A stretch of DNA of 7,247 nucleotides. Source: an uncultured Acidobacteriota bacterium (GTDB lineage Bacteria > Acidobacteriota > Blastocatellia > Pyrinomonadales > Pyrinomonadaceae). Under the pieces are notes generated by a model, which did no database searches, was not told where the DNA came from, and saw nothing but the letters and a program-made list of their open reading frames with translations. Location of the stretch: positions 1 through 7,247 of the forward strand of contig CAMLKY010000095.1 in NCBI GenBank assembly GCA_946480545.1, given 5' to 3'. Below, in pieces: positions 4,115-7,247 of the stretch (within the stretch, counting starts at the first letter, position 1; every line of letters begins with the position of its first letter). The position numbers and the translations under genes were made by a program.

Positions 4115-5023
4115 ATGAGCACCAACGCGAAACCCCTGGTCGGGCTTCTCTATAATCCGACAGTGCCAACCGTACTCGAACAGGCCGGCGGCCTTGTGAA
4201 TTACCTTGCGATCGTACCTGAACGCTTATGGTTCGATCTTGGGAGGGGAGCCTCGGGTGGACGTTTTCGTAGGATCGAAGAAGCCGTCGATATAGTGAAG
4301 CGCTGCACAGAGGGTCGCACCGTGTCAGGGCATGGCGTAGGGCTCTCGCTGCCGACCGAGACACCGCTGGATACAGAGCTGCTGGACGAGATCGCTTCCC
4401 TTGCCGCGGAGTTGGATTTCGAGTGGTATAGCGAGCATCTCACGATGTTTCTGACGCCGCACGCCGATGCCCAAGGTGCGCAAGCCGGACTCGCGCTGCC
4501 GGTCGTCTATGACGATGAGACGCTGCAGGTTCTGAGTTCGAAAATACCAGCCGTGCAGGCCGCCCTCGATTGCCCGTTGATCTTAGAGAACGGAAGTATT
4601 TTTACCCAGATACCGGAAATGGAAATGAACGAGCCGCAATTCTTCAACCGGCTCTTCCGCGATACGGGCTGCGGCGTTCTCCTGGATCTTCATAATCTAT
4701 ACGTAACGGCGCGGCACGATAACGTCGATCCTGAGGAGTATCTGGCCGAGATCGATCCGGCCGCTGTAGTCGAGATCCACATGGCAGGTGGTGACGAACT
4801 GATGGGTTTTTATACTGACTCGCATTCGCGACTCGCGTCTGAGCCACTTTGGTCGTGGGCGTTTGAACACGCTCCGCGATTTACGCGACTCAAGGCCATC
4901 ACGTTCGAGTATCACGAATCTTATTTCAAGGTCCTTGAGGTGGGCGGCGTGATCGAACAGCTCGAGCGGATGCACGAGCTTGCCGATCGCTGTGCGGCGA
5001 AAGCCGCGGTAAGTTATGCGTGA
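4115..5023 (+). CDS. DUF692/MNIO family iron-dependent oxidative enzyme
   Basis: This 302-residue protein matches the multinuclear non-heme iron-dependent oxidative enzymes (DUF692; relatives include MbnB and TglH), TIM-barrel proteins that modify ribosomal peptides using O2. Family landmarks are present: SGHGVGLSL with H73, YSEHL with E107 and H108, LEN with E158 and N159, LLDLHNLYV with D191, H193 and N194, VEIHMAGG with E220 and H222, TDSHS with D235 and H237, and EYH at 265-267. These are plausible ligands of the iron cluster. The start has no good Shine-Dalgarno site, so translation may be weaker than for the peptide. Its stop lies inside the next gene, an 8-nt overlap implying coupled translation. 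The reaction on the upstream peptide cannot be predicted from sequence. Confidence 0.88.
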   Translation: MSTNAKPLVGLLYNPTVPTVLEQAGGLVNYLAIVPERLWFDLGRGASGGRFRRIEEAVDIVKRCTEGRTVSGHGVGLSLPTETPLDTELLDEIASLAAELDFEWYSEHLTMFLTPHADAQGAQAGLALPVVYDDETLQVLSSKIPAVQAALDCPLILENGSIFTQIPEMEMNEPQFFNRLFRDTGCGVLLDLHNLYVTARHDNVDPEEYLAEIDPAAVVEIHMAGGDELMGFYTDSHSRLASEPLWSWAFEHAPRFTRLKAITFEYHESYFKVLEVGGVIEQLERMHELADRCAAKAAVSYA

Positions 5024-5498
5024 ACAGTTTCAAAAGGCATTTTCGGATCTCACGGCGTCCACGGATCTTGTAAAACTGGTTCGAGCGGATCCGGGAATTC
5101 TCAACGATCGGTATGACCTTACCGACCTTGAGCTGCGGCGGTTGACGACGATGGTCAACGACCCGGGGATGGAGTGCAATTGCATTCTCTACCGGGCGAA
5201 CCGGCTGGCACCTGTCGTTATAAATCTACCCGAGTTGTGTAAGACGCTCGGTCCCGGGTTAAGGACCCTCCTGTCTGAGTACTGGGTGCAAAGTGCGCAG
5301 CTTAGCGACAATTTCTGGATCGAAGCGTATGACTTTTGCGAGTTTGTAAGAACCAAGGTTGAGATCGGAGAAGTGGCGGCCGACGTTCTCGCTACGCTCG
5401 ACCGGGAACAGGCTGCGGTCGCAAACCAACTCGCCGAGATCTATCCGGAAAAATACGCCTTACCTGGCTTTCCCAGCGCCGCCGAGCTTAGCACCTAA
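5016..5498 (+). CDS. Probable MNIO partner protein
   Basis: The product has 160 residues, is soluble and largely helical, with no signal peptide or membrane segment. It begins inside the MNIO coding end with an 8-nt overlap, so the two are almost certainly made together. MNIO enzymes usually need a small partner encoded directly next to them (MbnC-, BufC- or TglI-like) that helps recognise the precursor; position and size fit. Visible traits are a CNC motif in GMECNCILYRANRLAPV (about 48-64), a further Cys in LPELCKTLGPGLRTLLSEYW, and an acidic-aromatic second half. I do not recognise a specific named family, so the partner role rests on context. Its 3' end overlaps the convergent membrane-protein gene by 39 bp. 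Confidence 0.65.
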   Translation: MREQFQKAFSDLTASTDLVKLVRADPGILNDRYDLTDLELRRLTTMVNDPGMECNCILYRANRLAPVVINLPELCKTLGPGLRTLLSEYWVQSAQLSDNFWIEAYDFCEFVRTKVEIGEVAADVLATLDREQAAVANQLAEIYPEKYALPGFPSAAELST

Positions 5499-5870
5499 CC
5501 ACGCAAACGGGATGTATGCGAATAGAAAGTCGATGGCGTTGTACCACATCGGCGATCCGATGTAGATCCCGGCGGTAACGCCGCCGAGCAGGAACAGGAC
5601 ACCGATAACCATCGCGATTGTGAGCTTGTGCGACGCGGCAATGAGTGCTGCAACCAAGGCTCCAACTAGCGTCCCGCCCGCATGAGCGACAAACGGGGTG
5701 ATAAAGTGTTTCGGCTCGAGCAAAGGCATTGCGGCCGCTACGCCTTCCATCGTATTCATATCGGCCCCGGGCGGCAGCCCGATTACGGAATGGCCCACAC
5801 TGAGAAGCATGAAGTTTACGATCGACCCGGCAACGAAGCCGGCGATCACGGCAATGATGTTTCTGATCAT
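5460..5870 (-). CDS. Small four-helix membrane protein, function unknown
   Basis: The 136-residue product has about four hydrophobic helices: roughly residues 4-26, 58-80, 84-104 and 108-130. The first may be a signal anchor. Between helices 1 and 2 is a polar loop of about 30 residues (GLPPGADMNTMEGVAAAMPL region). Small residues (Gly, Ala) are frequent in the helices. I recognise no catalytic motif and no named family. It is the last gene of the minus-strand row, 61 bp after the DinB-family gene, with no strong ribosome site before ATG 5870. Its 3' end runs 39 bp into the end of the MNIO-partner gene on the other strand. Confidence 0.8.
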   Translation of the reverse strand: MIRNIIAVIAGFVAGSIVNFMLLSVGHSVIGLPPGADMNTMEGVAAAMPLLEPKHFITPFVAHAGGTLVGALVAALIAASHKLTIAMVIGVLFLLGGVTAGIYIGSPMWYNAIDFLFAYIPFAWLGAKLGGAGKAR

Positions 5871-5931
5871 AATGTTTCGTTTTTCAGAGCCATGTTTGGT
5901 GAACCCAAATTGGAGAATTTTCGATAGCCGG

Positions 5932-6450
5932 CTAAAACCCTTTCGAATCAGCCGAGGGGCCGTAGATCGAGGGCACCGCGATATCCAGCAGTCGGAGGTA
6001 AACCGTCAACTGCCCGCGATGATGCACGAGATGATTGATCGAAGACATCACCGTCTCGTCGATCGGCGCTTTCATCAGCTCCAGTTCGCCGTTCTTGAGA
6101 TAAAAAGTCTCTTTCAACCGCTCGTCCGAAGCTGCGGCAAGCGCGGCCTTGGCCAACTCAATTGATTTATCAAAATGAGCGACGAGGTCGTCGGGAGTCT
6201 TCGCCTCGGCCTGGTTGTAGGTCGCAAAGTCGACGACACCATTCTCGATTGCATGTTGGATCCATCGGGGGATGTCCGCAACAAGTAACGCCATGTAGCC
6301 GAGCGGCATCGATTTCTCGTGCGGCTTCCAGTCGGGCTTGTCCATTGGGACAGCTTGCAGACACTCCCGCGTCGCGCGCACCTCATACTCCAGTTCCCTG
6401 ATGTACTCTGCACCCAACGTGGATGCGGCCTTTGTCGATGTACCTTGCAT
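5932..6450 (-). CDS. DinB-family (DUF664-like) four-helix-bundle protein
   Basis: The 172-residue protein resembles the DinB/YfiT superfamily, four-helix bundles that often bind a metal through three histidines; some are thiol-dependent transferases, many have no known role. Seen here are KPHEKSMPLGY (42-52), IPRWIQHAI (60-68) and the C-terminal NHLVHHRGQLTVYLRL (139-154) with H140, H143 and H144, then the typical ending VPSIYGPSADSKGF. The first metal-ligand histidine normally expected in the LGYMALLVADIP helix is not there, so metal binding may be altered; H44 or H66 could substitute. AGGAGG (complement of 6457-6462) precedes ATG 6450. It follows the YdeI-family gene by 27 bp. Confidence 0.85.
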   Translation of the reverse strand: MQGTSTKAASTLGAEYIRELEYEVRATRECLQAVPMDKPDWKPHEKSMPLGYMALLVADIPRWIQHAIENGVVDFATYNQAEAKTPDDLVAHFDKSIELAKAALAAASDERLKETFYLKNGELELMKAPIDETVMSSINHLVHHRGQLTVYLRLLDIAVPSIYGPSADSKGF

Positions 6451-6477
6451 TCTTTTCCTCCTTGAATCTTTGTTTAG

Positions 6478-7068
6478 TTAATTGTGGATCTTCTCGCCAC
6501 GCGAGAGCATGTCGACGAATTCGCGGATCCGCCTTGCCCTTGTTTCCGGCCGCTTCGCGGTATGGATCCTGAATAGCACCGCATACCGGTTGCGACTGTC
6601 GAGCTCATTGAAGAAATCGTTGGCTGCGCGATTTTTATCAAGCTCACGCCTTAGATCGTCCGGAACCGTTATTGTCGCCATCGAATCGTACGCTGCGTCC
6701 CACCGCCCGTCCTCCTTCGCCCGATCTATCTCGGCGAGACCCGCGGGCCGCATCTCACCCAACTCGATGAGCCGCTGCACTTTCTCACGGTTGATCTTCG
6801 ACCAGATGCTCCGTTTGGTTCGCGGAGTGAATTTCTGCAGCCATGTCGATTCGCCTTCGCTTCGAGATTGACCATCGATCCAGCCATAACACAAAGCGGA
6901 ATCGAGCGCCTCGTCGCGTGATGGTGATTTAAGACCTGAGTTCTTCTTAGCCAGTCGCAACCAGACGCCCGAAGAGCTGTCGTGGTTCTTCTCAAGCCAC
7001 TTCGTCCACGCCGACTTGGTTTTGAATTCGACGATCGGCTTATCGTCCGGTAGTTTTTTGGCCGTCAT
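6478..7068 (-). CDS. YdeI/OmpD-associated family protein
   Basis: The 196-residue product matches the YdeI/OmdA-like family, annotated as bacteriocin-protection or OmpD-associated proteins; the biochemical role is unknown. Recognised segments are FKTKSAWTKWLEKNH near the N-terminus, GVWLRLAKKNSG (34-45), EALDSALCYGWIDGQSRS (53-70), TWLQKFTPRTKRSIWSKIN (75-93), and a C-terminal helical region ending RAKRPE-type Arg-rich residues and FVDMLSRGEKIHN. It looks soluble and complete. Only three bases separate its ATG from the stop of the VOC gene before it, so the two are co-transcribed and probably coupled; no separate strong ribosome site is seen. Confidence 0.88.
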   Translation of the reverse strand: MTAKKLPDDKPIVEFKTKSAWTKWLEKNHDSSSGVWLRLAKKNSGLKSPSRDEALDSALCYGWIDGQSRSEGESTWLQKFTPRTKRSIWSKINREKVQRLIELGEMRPAGLAEIDRAKEDGRWDAAYDSMATITVPDDLRRELDKNRAANDFFNELDSRNRYAVLFRIHTAKRPETRARRIREFVDMLSRGEKIHN

Positions 7069-7071
7069 AGA

Positions 7072-7247
7072 TCACGGCCGCGCATGCCGCGGCTGGTAGA
7101 CGTTTAGCGGAGCTCCACTCGGCAGCTTCAGCTCGAGCACGAGGCCCCAGCCCTGATCGTTGATCTCGCCGTGCTCGATGTTCCGTTCGTCCATGTCTTT
7201 CGCAAATTTTTCGACGTCGTCGCACAGAAAGAAAAGCTCGTGTTGGG
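7072..7247 (-). CDS. VOC/glyoxalase-family protein, C-terminal part only
   Basis: The complementary strand from the window end reads without a stop for 57 residues, beginning with HELFFLCDDVEKFAKDMDE and ending GLVLELKLPSGAPLNVYQPRHARP, then TGA (complement of 7072-7074). The pattern of a CDDV strand-helix unit, a WGL strand and a terminal GAPLNVYQPRH strand is that of the vicinal-oxygen-chelate fold (glyoxalase, bleomycin-resistance and dioxygenase relatives). The N-terminal part lies outside the window. The substrate cannot be inferred. It is the most upstream visible gene of the minus-strand row. Confidence 0.8.
   Translation of the reverse strand, partial: QHELFFLCDDVEKFAKDMDERNIEHGEINDQGWGLVLELKLPSGAPLNVYQPRHARP

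Noticed and set aside
5698..6165. Plus-strand frame of 155 codons opposite the membrane and DinB-family genes
   Set aside because: Covers parts of two well-supported minus-strand genes and has no recognisable product.

Overview
The window looks like a piece of bacterial chromosome of moderately high GC content. It has Shine-Dalgarno sites of the AGGAGG type, close gene spacing and no mobile-element genes. The taxon cannot be fixed from sequence alone. The imperfect hairpin repeat at 1888-1961 and the gene mix are compatible with Acidobacteriota (Blastocatellia-like), but that is only an impression.

Bases 1-3562 form an RNA-binding and RNA-repair locus. It encodes a Ro60/Rsr orthologue (TROVE plus von Willebrand A domains) followed by the RNA ligase RtcB. 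The long leaders of both genes hold two structured elements each, four in all (Y1 9-140, Y2 151-264, Y3 1971-2078, Y4 2160-2224). All four share one architecture: an outer stem of 5-8 bp ending GA/TC, an asymmetric internal loop with ATGC(A/C) on the 5' side and CTTG on the 3' side, an inner stem of about 8 bp beginning with G, and then TACAT. The stem sequences differ but stay complementary, which is good evidence for conserved RNA structure. I read them as a family of bacterial Y RNAs, the usual partners of Ro60. Y1 carries a complete circularly permuted tRNA-Met(CAU)-like domain, Y3 only a T-arm and an acceptor-like stem, Y2 a non-tRNA hairpin domain, and Y4 a bare loop. The Ro60 frame is broken by an in-frame TAG at 1724-1726; the next 49 codons still read as the normal Ro60 C-terminus.

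Bases 3563-5498 look like a small RiPP (ribosomally made, modified peptide) locus: a structured leader, a 71-residue peptide gene with one Cys in a Gly-His-Arg-Gly-Cys-Leu-Ser-Gly segment, a 9-bp hairpin, a DUF692/MNIO iron-dependent oxidase, and a 160-residue downstream protein overlapping it by 8 nt that probably acts as its partner.

Bases 5460-7247 hold a minus-strand gene row. Read in transcription order it is a VOC/glyoxalase-family protein (cut by the window end), a YdeI/OmpD-associated family protein, a DinB-family protein and a small four-helix membrane protein. Its last gene converges on and overlaps the end of the RiPP operon by 39 bp.
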